Shown here: in pieces, positions 41,572-51,146 of the stretch
Numbering within the stretch: position 1 is the first letter of the stretch
Layout: the number at the start of each line of letters is the position of its first letter
Origin: Sphaerisporangium sp040683095
GTDB taxonomy: Bacteria; Actinomycetota; Actinomycetes; Streptosporangiales; Streptosporangiaceae
Assembly (NCBI RefSeq): GCF_040683095.1
Contig: NZ_JBFBCI010000029.1
Coordinates: 36,366-100,365, forward strand
Direction: 5' to 3'
DNA length: 64,000 nt
Position numbers and translations under genes: made by a program
Notes under the pieces: model-generated
The model's database searches: none
What the model saw: only the letters and a program-made list of their open reading frames with translations
What the model was told of the DNA's origin: nothing

Positions 41572-42689
41572 ATCTCCCCAGAGAGCATCGTTGCGTAGGC
41601 CTGGTGAAACGCCGCAACGGACGGCTCCTCACCCGACAGCGGGCCAGGATCGAAAAAGCGGGACCGGACACCGAGCTGGGTGCGCTCGCACAGCGCCCAG
41701 TCCTGCAGGTTCGTCTGGTCCCATACCTTGATCAGGTTGTCCAGGTCGTAGTCACGCCCCGCCTCCGCATCGGCCCGGACGAGCCACGTCATGGTGACCT
41801 CGGTGCGGTCGATCGCGACGGGCCGGTCGCGCAGGACGACGGCGTAGTCGGGGCAGCAGACGACGGCGAAGGTGGGCTTCAGGTGCAGGGCCACGGTGTA
41901 CGGCTCGCCGGACAGCATGGGCCGGGAGGAGGCGGGCTGTCCGTCGACGGTGAGCGAGACCGCTCCGGGCTTGAGCCCTAGCCTGGTGCACTGCACCCGC
42001 ATGTCATCGCTGCGCCGCAGATCATCACCGAGAGCTGCCACATCGAACGCCCTGAGGAGCTCCGGATGGTTGACGTTGCAGTGGTAGCACTCCTGGGCAT
42101 TCTCCCAGACCAGCTTCCAGTTCGCCCGCACGTCGTAGGTGATCTCGTGGGCGACGGTCGCGCCAGGAAGGTCGAAGGGGGCGATGGCGTCCTCACCGAG
42201 AGCCAGCAGGTCGGCCAGCGGGGTGGCTTCCTCGTCGAGGTTCACGAAGACCAGCCCCTGCCAGGTGGCGACCTTCGCCTTCCGCAAGGGGTAGCGGTCC
42301 TTGTCGAAGTCCGGTGGCATCTTGGAGGCGCCCAGCATGGTCCCGTCCAGCTTGTAGGCCCACTGGTGGTACGGGCAGACCAGCCGCCGTGCGGAGCCGC
42401 ATCCCGCGTCGAGCAGGCGGGCACCGCGATGGCGGCAGACGTTGTGGACCGCGGCGATCTCTCCCTCCAGGGTCCTGCTGACGATCACGCTCTCCAGGCC
42501 GCTTTCCACCGTGACGTACTGGCCTGGCCTGGCCAGTTGCGACTCGTGCGCGGCGAACAGCCAGCTGCGGTTGAAGATGGCTTCGAGCTCCTGCTCGAAC
42601 AGCTCGGCTGTCATGTACAGCTCGCGCGGCATGCCGAGGCCGCGCTCGATGTGGTCACGCATGATCTGGCCGGCTGTGGGGTTGGTCAT
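41568..42689 (-). CDS. Rieske non-heme iron oxygenase, betaine-demethylase type
   Basis: The 373-residue alpha-subunit oxygenase has Rieske boxes CRHRGARLL and CPYHQWAY, and the mononuclear iron site ENAQECYHCNVNHPE followed by a distant Asp. The nearest families are glycine-betaine monooxygenase (GbcA) and stachydrine demethylase. No reductase is encoded next to it. The ATG at 42689 overlaps the stop of the upstream peptidase gene. Confidence 0.88.
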   Translation of the reverse strand: MTNPTAGQIMRDHIERGLGMPRELYMTAELFEQELEAIFNRSWLFAAHESQLARPGQYVTVESGLESVIVSRTLEGEIAAVHNVCRHRGARLLDAGCGSARRLVCPYHQWAYKLDGTMLGASKMPPDFDKDRYPLRKAKVATWQGLVFVNLDEEATPLADLLALGEDAIAPFDLPGATVAHEITYDVRANWKLVWENAQECYHCNVNHPELLRAFDVAALGDDLRRSDDMRVQCTRLGLKPGAVSLTVDGQPASSRPMLSGEPYTVALHLKPTFAVVCCPDYAVVLRDRPVAIDRTEVTMTWLVRADAEAGRDYDLDNLIKVWDQTNLQDWALCERTQLGVRSRFFDPGPLSGEEPSVAAFHQAYATMLSGEM

Positions 42690-43552
42690 CGGGTCCACCT
42701 TTTGAGGAAGGAGTCGACGATCGTGAGGTAGACGTCGACGTTGGGCTCGTCGAACATGCCGTGGCCGTTGCGGTTCAAGGTCAGCCACTCGCAGTCGGGG
42801 ATGCCATCGGCGAGGACCTGGTTGATCTCCCTGGACGACATGTCGTGGCCGCCGTGGACGGCGAGGGTCGGTGCGACGATTTCGGGCAGGCGAGCTTCCA
42901 CGTCCCAGCCGCGCAGGGCTGTCGTGGCGAACCACAGGCGATCGCCCCAGAGTCCCTCGCCCGCAGGGCCAGGAGCCAGCGCCTCCGCGCTCATCTGCTC
43001 GGTGTCCTGGAAGTTGGTCGAGTAGGCCGCGAGCCACCGGGTCACGGCCGAGACGAAGGCCGGGTCGTCATGGTCGCCCAGCGCGTCAGCCGTCAGCGCC
43101 GCCGCCGCCTCGCGCGGCGGCAGCAGGTCGAGGATCTGCCGCAGGAACTCTGTGGTGATCCTCGCGGTGCTCGGTGTGGTGTTGGACAACACCAGGCGCC
43201 CGACCCGTTCCGGATGGTCGAGCGTGTACTGCAGAGCGAGCATGCCGCCCCAGGAGTGGCCGAGCAGGTCGACCCGCTCGGCTCCGAAGTGGGCGCGTAC
43301 GGCATCGACGTCGGCGACCGCCCGTTCGACGCTCCAGGGGTACGGCTCCGCCGGTACCTCGGACCTGGCGGTGCCGAGCTGGTCGAAGGTGACGACCCGG
43401 CGGCCGGCACCGGCCAGCCGGTGCAACGGATCCATGTAGGCGCAGCCATCGCCGCCCGGCCCGCCGTGCAGGCCCAGAAGCAGCGTCCCGCCCTGCCCGC
43501 TCACCTCGCAGCACAGGCTGAACCCCTCGGCCGAAACGACCTTCTCGATCAC
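42686..43552 (-). CDS. Proline iminopeptidase-like alpha/beta hydrolase
   Basis: The 288-residue enzyme has the HGGPGG oxyanion motif, the nucleophile elbow GHSWGG, and Asp (GGHDM) and His (NGHGMF) of the triad. This is the pattern of S33 proline iminopeptidases, which remove N-terminal proline from peptides. It is within the operon between M24 peptidase and oxygenase genes, each overlapping by 4 bp. Confidence 0.87.
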   Translation of the reverse strand: MIEKVVSAEGFSLCCEVSGQGGTLLLGLHGGPGGDGCAYMDPLHRLAGAGRRVVTFDQLGTARSEVPAEPYPWSVERAVADVDAVRAHFGAERVDLLGHSWGGMLALQYTLDHPERVGRLVLSNTTPSTARITTEFLRQILDLLPPREAAAALTADALGDHDDPAFVSAVTRWLAAYSTNFQDTEQMSAEALAPGPAGEGLWGDRLWFATTALRGWDVEARLPEIVAPTLAVHGGHDMSSREINQVLADGIPDCEWLTLNRNGHGMFDEPNVDVYLTIVDSFLKRWTR

Positions 43553-44766
43553 GCGACCTCCACGATCATGACCTCGCGGGGAAGGGTGGACAGCAGCCGC
43601 GCGCCGTCCCGGTCGAACACGACGGTGTCGACCATCGCGAGGAACGCGACGCTCTCGAAGTTCGTCACCAGCCCGGCCTCGATGACGTCCTCGGTGTCCT
43701 CATCCGAACTGGACCAGACGAACTCGCCGACCCAGTCGGGAGGGAGGGAGACCCCGAGCTCGTAGCCGCCGGCCCACCCGTCGACTCCGGCCTCGGCGAA
43801 GTACTCGCGCAGCGCGCGGTGCAGGTCGCGGAACGGCAGCCCTGGGCGGGCCGTCGCGGTGAGCACGTCGTGCGCGCCTGCGATGACCTTCGCCAGGTCG
43901 GTGAACCAGGGAGGTGGTTCGCCGACGAAGAAGGGGCGGGTTCCTCGTGCGTGGTAGCGGTGTACGGCGCCTGCGACGTCGGCGTGGAAGTAGTCGCCGC
44001 GCTGGATCTTCCTGCGGGTGCTGACGCCGTGCAGCATCGGCATCGGCGGGCCGACGGCGATGGTCTCGTGCATCGCTGTGGGCTCCCCGCCTGCGGCGAT
44101 CATGCCGGTCATGTACGTGTTCCAGGCTTCCAGCTCGGTCATGCCCGGATACGCCTGCCGGTGGAGCTCGGTGATCCCGGCGTCGCAGGCGGCCTGCGCG
44201 TGCTCGATCATGGTGATCTCGGCGGTGGACTTGATCCGGCGAGCTCGGCGGATCACGGTGGTCGCGTCGGCCAGGCCGTACCCGCGTGTGGTCAGCATCG
44301 CCTCGATGGCGGCCAGCCCGGCCGGGTTGGGGAGGGCGCTCCACCGCTCGACGCCGACGGTCCCGCGGGTCCAGCCGCGAGCGGCCAACTCGGCGGCAAG
44401 GAGGTCCGTGAAGCCGTCCAGATCCGTCTCGGGAATCCCGCGGAAGTCGTCCACGCACGAGGTCAGCCGTACCAGTTGCTCGTGCTCGGCCACCTCGATG
44501 AGGAGTATCCGGTCGTGGTCGACGTGGACGACCGTGCAATGAGTGGGCGGGAAGCACGTCGAGGAGTGTGAGCGGTACCAGCGGGCGTCATAGCCGTGCA
44601 GCCAGCACATGCCGTCCGGCGAGGTGATCAGCAGGATGTCGAGCCCGCTCTCGGCCATCCGCGTCCGCAGCAGTGCCAGCCTGGCCGCGTACTCCTCACG
44701 GCTGAACGGCAGCTCGGCCGGACGCTGAGCGAGCCGTTCCTCCTCCAGGCGGATGAAGTCCGTCAT
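43549..44766 (-). CDS. M24-family metallopeptidase (Xaa-Pro dipeptidase/creatinase-like)
   Basis: The 405-residue protein has an N-terminal creatinase domain (YAARLALLRTRMAESGLDILLI), then the pita-bread domain (RRIKSTAEITMIEHAQAACDAGI; DYFHADVAG; a final FESVAF). Not all five usual metal ligands are obvious: the DxxxxD motif reads HADVAGAVHRYHARGTRPFF, so it could be a creatinase- or DddP-like member with altered chemistry. It starts 2 bp after the ABC ATPase gene. Confidence 0.85.
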   Translation of the reverse strand: MTDFIRLEEERLAQRPAELPFSREEYAARLALLRTRMAESGLDILLITSPDGMCWLHGYDARWYRSHSSTCFPPTHCTVVHVDHDRILLIEVAEHEQLVRLTSCVDDFRGIPETDLDGFTDLLAAELAARGWTRGTVGVERWSALPNPAGLAAIEAMLTTRGYGLADATTVIRRARRIKSTAEITMIEHAQAACDAGITELHRQAYPGMTELEAWNTYMTGMIAAGGEPTAMHETIAVGPPMPMLHGVSTRRKIQRGDYFHADVAGAVHRYHARGTRPFFVGEPPPWFTDLAKVIAGAHDVLTATARPGLPFRDLHRALREYFAEAGVDGWAGGYELGVSLPPDWVGEFVWSSSDEDTEDVIEAGLVTNFESVAFLAMVDTVVFDRDGARLLSTLPREVMIVEVA

Positions 44767-44768
44767 CG

Positions 44769-46496
44769 TCAAACTCCGATCAAGCTGGGTGCCGCCGCAA
44801 CCAGCCGTTGGGTGTAGGGATGGGCGGGCGCGCTCAGGATGTCGGAGACGGTTCCCGACTCGCAGACCGCCCCGCGGTCGAGGACCAGGACCCGGTCGGC
44901 CGCGACCGACACGACGCCCAGGTCGTGGGTGATGAACAGGGCGGACAGCCCCAGCTCGGCCCGCAACTCGCCGAGCAGCTCCAGGATCGCGGCCTGCACC
45001 GAGACGTCCAGCGCTGAGGTGATCTCGTCGCACACCAGCACGTCGGGTGTGGCGGCCAGCGCCCTGGCGATCGCCACCCGTTGGCGCTCACCACCGGAGA
45101 GCTGGTGGGGATAGCGCTCGGCCGTCCGCGCGGGCAGCCGTACCTGCTCCAGCAGCGCGCCGACCTCGGCCCGCGCCTGCGCGGCCGACAGCCCGCGCAG
45201 AACCTGGGCGGGTCTGGCCAGCTCGTCGCCGATCTGGCGGCGCGGATTGAGCGACTGGTAGGGGCTCTGGAAGATGTACTGGACGCGGCGACGCTGGTCC
45301 ACCGTACGGCGGCGCACCCGGTCGGCCAGCGGTTCGCCGTCCAGCAGGATCGTGCCCCGGTCCGGGCGGTGCAGGCCGACCAGGCAGCGCGCGATCGTCG
45401 TCTTGCCGCTCCCTGACTGGCCGACCAGGGCCAGGCACTCGCCCTTGGCGAGCTCGAAGGACACTCCGTCGGCGGCAACGACCGTCCCATGCCCGGCGTG
45501 GAGGTCGCGGACATCCAACAGGGCGCCGCCCCCCGATTCCTGGGCCGGGGTCCGTTGATCACCGAGCGTGATGGGCGGGGTCGCCGCCGAGTGCAGGCAG
45601 CGCACCAGATGCCCGTCGGCGATCCACGCAGGCTCAGGCGGTGCCTGGAGGCACTCGGCCGTCTGTTGCGGACAGCGCGGCGCGAAGGCACAGCCCGGGG
45701 GCCGGTCCTCGACGCCGACGGCGGTGCCCGGCATGGCGATCGGCCGGGCCGGGCGGCGGTGGTCCGGAATCGACTGGAGCAGGCCACGGGTGTAGGGGTG
45801 TCGTGGCCGCTCCAGCAACGTCGCGGCCGGCCCCTCCTCCACGATCCTCCCCGCATACATGACGGCGATGCGGTCGGCCAGCTGGGACACCACCGCCAGG
45901 TCGTGCGACACGTACACGATCGCCGCGTCCTGCTCCTCGCGCAGCCGGCGCACCTCGTCGAGGACGCTCGCCTGCGTGATGACGTCGAGGCCGGTGGTCG
46001 GCTCGTCCATCACGATGAGGGGAGGACCGCAGCACAGCGCCATCGCGATCGTGACCCGCTGCTGCTGGCCGCCGGAGAGCTGGTGGGGGAACCGCTTCGC
46101 CGTACCCTCCGACAGGTCCACCGCGGCGAGCAGCTCGAACACGTCACGCGGTCGGCGCATGACGTCGGAGATGGCTGCCCCGATGCGCAGGGAAGGGTTC
46201 AGCGCCTGTCCGGCGTCCTGCGGGACGTAGGAGACAAGCTCGCCCCGCACCCGACGGCGAGCGTTCTCCTCCAGTTGGAGGACGTGCCGTCCGGCCACGA
46301 CCACGTCGCCGGACACGATGGACGTGCCGGTCCGCGCGAAACCCAGCAGGGCCAGCGCGGTCGTGCTCTTGCCGCTGCCCGACTCGCCCACCAGACCGAG
46401 GATCTCCCCCGGCCCGAGGCTCAGGTCCACGTCCTCGACGACCGGTTGTCCCGAGGCGAGCTCGATGCGCAGCCCGGTCACACTCAGCACGCTCAT
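44769..46496 (-). CDS. Fused dual ATP-binding subunit of a peptide-type ABC importer
   Basis: The 575-residue protein joins two ATPase domains, as in DppD-DppF. The first has GESGSGKST, LSGGQQQR and LIVMDEP, and then the oligopeptide-type C-terminal segment CAFAPRCPQ. The second has GQSGSGKTT, LSGGERQR and VLVCDEI, where the usual Pro after Glu is Ile. It powers uptake by the adjacent permeases and binding protein. It overlaps the permease stop by 4 bp. Confidence 0.94.
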   Translation of the reverse strand: MSVLSVTGLRIELASGQPVVEDVDLSLGPGEILGLVGESGSGKSTTALALLGFARTGTSIVSGDVVVAGRHVLQLEENARRRVRGELVSYVPQDAGQALNPSLRIGAAISDVMRRPRDVFELLAAVDLSEGTAKRFPHQLSGGQQQRVTIAMALCCGPPLIVMDEPTTGLDVITQASVLDEVRRLREEQDAAIVYVSHDLAVVSQLADRIAVMYAGRIVEEGPAATLLERPRHPYTRGLLQSIPDHRRPARPIAMPGTAVGVEDRPPGCAFAPRCPQQTAECLQAPPEPAWIADGHLVRCLHSAATPPITLGDQRTPAQESGGGALLDVRDLHAGHGTVVAADGVSFELAKGECLALVGQSGSGKTTIARCLVGLHRPDRGTILLDGEPLADRVRRRTVDQRRRVQYIFQSPYQSLNPRRQIGDELARPAQVLRGLSAAQARAEVGALLEQVRLPARTAERYPHQLSGGERQRVAIARALAATPDVLVCDEITSALDVSVQAAILELLGELRAELGLSALFITHDLGVVSVAADRVLVLDRGAVCESGTVSDILSAPAHPYTQRLVAAAPSLIGV

Positions 46497-47281
46497 CGTT
46501 TGCCTCCGGCCAGCGCGTCGCTGATCAGGTTGATGGCCACGGTGAGCACGCCGAGCATGATCGCGGGGACCAGCACCGACAAGGGGTTCAGATCGAGGTC
46601 CATTCCTGCCCTGTTCTCCGAGACCATCAGGCCCCAGTCGGCGGCCGGCGGCTGCATGCCGAGGCCGAGGAAGTTGACTCCGGCGATCAGCAGCACCGAC
46701 CAGGTGCTGCGCAGGCCGATGTCGGCTGCGATGGGCCGCGCGATGTTCGGCAGCACCTCTCGCCGCAGGACCGACACCGAGCTCTCACCACGGACGACCG
46801 CCGCCTCGACGTAGCCACGGACCGATTGCTCGGCGGTGGCGGCCCGGATGATCCGCGCGATCGCGGGGACCTGGATGATCGCAGTCGCCAGGACGACGGG
46901 CACGATGCCTCGCCCGAGCCCTGTAGCCACCAGCAGGACGAACACCAGCGCGGGGAAGGCGATCAGCACGTCGACGCCACGCATCAGCACCGAGTCCAGC
47001 CACGAACGTGTGTAGCCCGCGGACAGCCCGATCGGGAGCCCGACCGCGTAGGCGAGCAGGGTGGCCAGCCCCGCGTAGGCCAGCACGCTCCAGCCACCGG
47101 CCAGTGCTCTCGACAACACGTCGCGGCCCAGGAAGTCGGTCCCCAGCAGGGCGTGGCCGCCCGGCGCGTCGAACGGCAGGCCGATGGTCCTGGCCGGGTC
47201 GTGGGGGGCGAGGAGCGGGCCGGCCAGCGCGATGAGGGCGATGAGGCCGAACATCACCAGCCCGATGCGCCGCCCCTTCAT
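46493..47281 (-). CDS. ABC importer permease, DppC type
   Basis: The 262-residue integral membrane protein has about six hydrophobic helices and the EAA-type cytoplasmic loop (EAAVVRGESSVSVLRREVLPNIARP). LAPHDPARTIGLPFDAPGGHALLGTDFLGRDVLSRAL is the usual periplasmic start of DppC. It overlaps dppB-type and ATPase genes at both ends. Confidence 0.92.
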   Translation of the reverse strand: MKGRRIGLVMFGLIALIALAGPLLAPHDPARTIGLPFDAPGGHALLGTDFLGRDVLSRALAGGWSVLAYAGLATLLAYAVGLPIGLSAGYTRSWLDSVLMRGVDVLIAFPALVFVLLVATGLGRGIVPVVLATAIIQVPAIARIIRAATAEQSVRGYVEAAVVRGESSVSVLRREVLPNIARPIAADIGLRSTWSVLLIAGVNFLGLGMQPPAADWGLMVSENRAGMDLDLNPLSVLVPAIMLGVLTVAINLISDALAGGKR

Positions 47282-48252
47282 GCCGTGTCCGTCCTGAGCT
47301 TCGGTACGGCGAGCATGACCAGCGCGTCGGCCACGATGGTCACCGCCACATAGATGACGGCCAGGATCATCGTGACCGACCTGACCTCGGTGTTGTCATG
47401 GATGGTGACGGCATCGACGAGTTCCTTTCCGATGCCCGGATAGCCGAACATCACCTCCACGATGAGCAGGCCCCCCACGAGGTACTGCGCGATCAGCGCG
47501 AACACTTGGATGCTGGGCGCCAGCGCGTTGCGCAGCGCGTAGCGGCGAATGACGCGCGGCTCGGCGATGCCGTTCAGCCGGGCGACGGCGACGGAATCGG
47601 CCGACAACGCCTCCAGCATTCCGGCCCGGATCATCCGTACCGAAGCCCCGACGGTCACCCCGATCAGCGTCAGCACCGGAAGCACGAGCAGCTCGGGAGT
47701 TTCGAGCGGGCTATGGCCCGGAGTGATCAGTGACACCGGTGGCAGGACGTCGAGCCAGGTGACGAAGACCGCCAGGATCAGGGCTCCGAGCACGAACTCG
47801 GGAAGAGCGGCGGGCACCAGCGTCGCCGTCGAGATCAGGTGATCCTGCCAGCGGCCCGCGCGCAGTGCCACGTACACGCCGAGCAGCAGGGACACCGCGA
47901 CGATCAGCACGAAGGACACCGCGGCGAGCACCACGGAGTTCGCCAGCCTGCCGCTGATCTGGCTCCACACGCTGATGTCGGCACCGGCTACGTAACTCGT
48001 GACCGAATGCCCCAGATCCCCGTGCAGCAGCCCGGTGAGCCAGTCCCAGTACTGCCGCGCCAGCGGTCGGTCGAGCCCCATCTCGTGCCGCAAAGCGTCC
48101 AGGGCGGGCCCCTTGGCCTGGCGGCCGAGCAGCGCGCTGGCGGCGTCGCCCGGCAGCACGGAGGTGGCGACGAACACCAGGACGGACAGGACCAGCAGCG
48201 TGAGCAGGCCCGCGGCGATTCGACGCAGGACGTATACGACCACCGGGTTCAT
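47278..48252 (-). CDS. ABC importer permease, DppB type
   Basis: The 324-residue membrane protein starts VVYVLRRIAAGLLTLLVLS and has the EAA loop VAVARLNGIAEPRVIRRYALRNALAP. It is the partner of the DppC-type permease. ATG 48252 overlaps the stop of the binding-protein gene (ATGA). Confidence 0.92.
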   Translation of the reverse strand: MNPVVVYVLRRIAAGLLTLLVLSVLVFVATSVLPGDAASALLGRQAKGPALDALRHEMGLDRPLARQYWDWLTGLLHGDLGHSVTSYVAGADISVWSQISGRLANSVVLAAVSFVLIVAVSLLLGVYVALRAGRWQDHLISTATLVPAALPEFVLGALILAVFVTWLDVLPPVSLITPGHSPLETPELLVLPVLTLIGVTVGASVRMIRAGMLEALSADSVAVARLNGIAEPRVIRRYALRNALAPSIQVFALIAQYLVGGLLIVEVMFGYPGIGKELVDAVTIHDNTEVRSVTMILAVIYVAVTIVADALVMLAVPKLRTDTA

Positions 48253-49802
48253 GCGGTGAAGTAGGCGTTGGCCAGGCCGGATGGAAGGCCGAGCGCCAGA
48301 TATCGGCTCGGCGTGATCCCCGCTACCCGGCTCGACGTGGCGTCGAGATTGTTGACGTTGGCCCACCATATGTAGCCTCCGGCGTCCCACTGCTCCTGCT
48401 GTACGGCCAGCCAAGCGCTCTGCGCTGCCGACTCCCGCGTGGCGGCCATCGCGGCAGCGACCTGGACGCCGGTCTGCTCTTTCGTCCAGTGCGTCTCGTT
48501 GCCGTAGCCGTCGGGCAGGACGGCGTACTGGTAGAAGTTCGCCAGGTTGGCGAATCCGGCCCAGAGCGTCTGCGCGAACGGTCGCTGCAGGTACTGCAGG
48601 GTCGGGTCGAAGTAGGACGTGGCGTCCACCTGGGAGACGTTGATCGTCACGCCGCCGTCCTTGGCCTGTTGGGCGAAGAGCGTCGCCGCCTCGACCATGC
48701 CGGGCGCGACGGCCGCCGTCTCCAACGTCACCGTCAGCCCGTCGGCGTACCCGGCTTGCGCCAGCAGCGCCCTGGCCTGCTGGACGTCACGCTTGCGCTG
48801 GGGGATCGCGTCGGCGAAGAACTCCAGGCCCTTGCCGAACAGGTCGTTGGCGACGGTGCCGAAGCCGAACAGAGCGACGTCTACGAGTTGCCGGCGGTCC
48901 ACGAGCAGGCGCATCGCCTGCCTGACGCGTACGTCGTCGAACGGCTTCCGGTCGACGGCCATGTAGAACGCCTGGGAGGCGGTGCTGGGGGTGTCGAGGA
49001 GCCTGATACCACTGCTCGCATGCGCTCTGGCCTGGGTGAACGGCATCTGCGCCAGCACGTCGATCTGGCCGCCGAGCAGCGCGTTGACGCGGGCCGTGTT
49101 GTCGTCGATGGACTGGATGACCAACTCGTCGACGTACGGCTTGCCCTTGTCCCAGTAGACCGGGTTGCGCCGGCAGACGCTCTGCCGGCCCTGGTCGAGC
49201 GAGGCGAAGATGAACGGGCCCGTGCCGACCGGCTTGCTGAAGTCGGTGGTGCCGTCCTGCACGACCCAGCAGGCGGAGATCGTCTGGGGGAAGAGCAGGT
49301 CGGGGCTCTTGAGGGGGATGACGATGCTGTGCGGTCCAGTGGCCTTGACGTGGTCGAGGTCGACGTTGGCCACGCTGACGGAGAGCTGGTTGTCGGGGTC
49401 GGCCATCCAGCGCAGCGTGTAGATCACGTCCTGCACGGTGAAGGGCTTGCCGTCGTGCCAGGTGACGCCCTCGCGGAGGGTTAACGTCCAGGTCTGCGCG
49501 TCCTTGTCGGACGTCCAGCGGGTGGCGAGGGCGGGGCGGATCTCCATGTTCGGGCCGATGTCGACGAGCGAGTCGTAGACCGCGCAGGTCATCGCCATGT
49601 TGATCAACGCGCTCGTGGCGCCGGAGGGGTTGAACGATTCGGACTTGCCTGCGCCCAACATGCCAACGCGCAGCCGCCCACCCCTTCGCGGCGGGCCTGC
49701 GGGCACGCTCGGTGCGGCCGTCGTGCGGGGCCTCCCGCATCCTGCCACGACGCCTGCGCCAACCGCGAGCCCTGCGGCGCCCAGGAAGGTCCTGCGTTTC
49801 AT
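48249..49802 (-). CDS. Substrate-binding lipoprotein, family 5
   Basis: The 517-residue exported binding protein has twin arginines at the start (KRRTFLGAAG) and a lipobox-like VVAGC, then a SBP_bac_5 body (TWTLTLREGVTWHDGKPFTVQDVIYTL; GTGPFIFASL). It captures the peptide or betaine-like substrate at the membrane. It overlaps both neighbours by 4 bp. Confidence 0.93.
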   Translation of the reverse strand: MKRRTFLGAAGLAVGAGVVAGCGRPRTTAAPSVPAGPPRRGGRLRVGMLGAGKSESFNPSGATSALINMAMTCAVYDSLVDIGPNMEIRPALATRWTSDKDAQTWTLTLREGVTWHDGKPFTVQDVIYTLRWMADPDNQLSVSVANVDLDHVKATGPHSIVIPLKSPDLLFPQTISACWVVQDGTTDFSKPVGTGPFIFASLDQGRQSVCRRNPVYWDKGKPYVDELVIQSIDDNTARVNALLGGQIDVLAQMPFTQARAHASSGIRLLDTPSTASQAFYMAVDRKPFDDVRVRQAMRLLVDRRQLVDVALFGFGTVANDLFGKGLEFFADAIPQRKRDVQQARALLAQAGYADGLTVTLETAAVAPGMVEAATLFAQQAKDGGVTINVSQVDATSYFDPTLQYLQRPFAQTLWAGFANLANFYQYAVLPDGYGNETHWTKEQTGVQVAAAMAATRESAAQSAWLAVQQEQWDAGGYIWWANVNNLDATSSRVAGITPSRYLALGLPSGLANAYFTA

Positions 49803-50983
49803 GACACCTCCTGCCCAAGCCGGTATCGAGCCGGGGCGGCCTCGGAAAGCGAGGGCCGGTCCGGGCTGAACGCCTCGATCGGATACTTCGGCCGATTTTC
49901 GAAGGCCAGGTCAGCGAGGATACGGCCCATCAAGCTGGCGAACTTGCCCGCATGCCCGGCGCCGACCGCCAGGAACACCCGCGGATGCCCAGGGACGGCG
50001 CCGACGATGAACTCCCGGTCTCTGGGCAGGTCGTAGACGCAGGTCTTGGCCAGCACGGTCTTCCCCGCCCATGCGGGAAGCCGTTCTCGGAGGAAGCCCC
50101 TGACGAACTCCGTCTCCGCCGGATCGGGCTCGAAGCTGCGGGTCTCCTGCGTCACGAACCTGCCCGTCATGTCCCTGGCGGCCTTGACGCCCTGCTCGCC
50201 GTGCATGGGGATGCCGTAGAAGTCGTGGTCGCCGTGCCAGATCCAGATCGGGAACCGGTCGGGACGGAACGCCTCGAGGTCGGCGGCGAAGTACTGGACC
50301 TGCTCCTGAGACAGCGCGAGCGGGATCGAGGTGCCAAGCCGTTCGAGCAGCGGCGGCGCCCACGATCCTGCGCAGACGACCAGCGAACCGGCGCTGAAGT
50401 CGCCTTGGCCGGTGCGAACCAGCACACCGGTGGACGTCGACTCGATGTCCTGGACCGTGCAGTCGTCCAGCACCGTCGCGCCTTGCTCCCTGGCCAGCCG
50501 GAGATGCTGCGCCGTGGCCCGGCGGATGTCGACCAGACCGCCATCGCGCTGGAAGAGCGCGATGGTGTCATCGTCGATCACCCACTGCGGCCAGGCATCG
50601 CGAACGTCAGCCGCCGTCAGCACGTCGTACGGAATGTCTGCAGCGTCCAGGGACTGCCGGTAGGATTGCAGCACCTCGAAACCGGGCGTATCCACCCTGG
50701 CCAGGTCCAGCCCTCCCGTACGGACCACGACCTTTTCGCCGCCGTGCTCCTTGACCTCGGTCCAGGTGTCGTAGGCAGAGGGGGTCAACGCGGTGTAGAC
50801 CGGTGAGTGGTAGGCATGCCGAATGATACGCGAGTGGTCGTCCGACGAGCCTCTGGAGTGCCCCGGGGTGAACTGCTCGCACACCAGCACGCTTCCGCGC
50901 CTGGCCCTGCTCAGCCAGTAGGCCGCGGCGGCGCCGAGTGCCCCGGCGCCGATCACGATGTGGTCGTACCTCGCATCTGCCAT
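49799..50983 (-). CDS. N-methyl-amino-acid oxidase, SolA/MSOX-like
   Basis: The 394-residue monomeric sarcosine oxidase-like flavoprotein has the dinucleotide loop HIVIGAGALGAAAAYWLS, GHSRGSSDDHSRIIRHAY (typical of SolA), and the flavin-linked cysteine region KTCVYDLPRDREFIVG. It is the first gene of the operon. It and the DAO protein at the operon's end suggest two oxidative demethylations. An inverted repeat lies right before its ATG. Confidence 0.9.
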   Translation of the reverse strand: MADARYDHIVIGAGALGAAAAYWLSRARRGSVLVCEQFTPGHSRGSSDDHSRIIRHAYHSPVYTALTPSAYDTWTEVKEHGGEKVVVRTGGLDLARVDTPGFEVLQSYRQSLDAADIPYDVLTAADVRDAWPQWVIDDDTIALFQRDGGLVDIRRATAQHLRLAREQGATVLDDCTVQDIESTSTGVLVRTGQGDFSAGSLVVCAGSWAPPLLERLGTSIPLALSQEQVQYFAADLEAFRPDRFPIWIWHGDHDFYGIPMHGEQGVKAARDMTGRFVTQETRSFEPDPAETEFVRGFLRERLPAWAGKTVLAKTCVYDLPRDREFIVGAVPGHPRVFLAVGAGHAGKFASLMGRILADLAFENRPKYPIEAFSPDRPSLSEAAPARYRLGQEVS

Positions 50984-51013
50984 TGCCGCAGCGTGCCAGC
51001 TGACACTGCGGCA
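50984..51013 (-). promoter_or_regulatory. Inverted repeat directly upstream of the catabolic operon start codon
   Basis: TGCCGCAG and CTGCGGCA (50984-50991 and 51006-51013) flank a 14-nt spacer containing a second nested pair (CGTGCC/GGCACG). It touches the ATG of the first gene and no ribosome site is visible there. It is either an operator or an RNA hairpin controlling translation. Confidence 0.5.
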
Positions 51014-51146
51014 CGCACGCTACGATTGATGGATCAAATGGTGGATACCGCTACGTTTTGTCGCCCAGCAAGGTTCGATGACGCCAGATCCGCACTTTCG
51101 ACGCCACAGCGAGCCTCGAAGCGGGGGGGGCACGTTCCCCACATCC

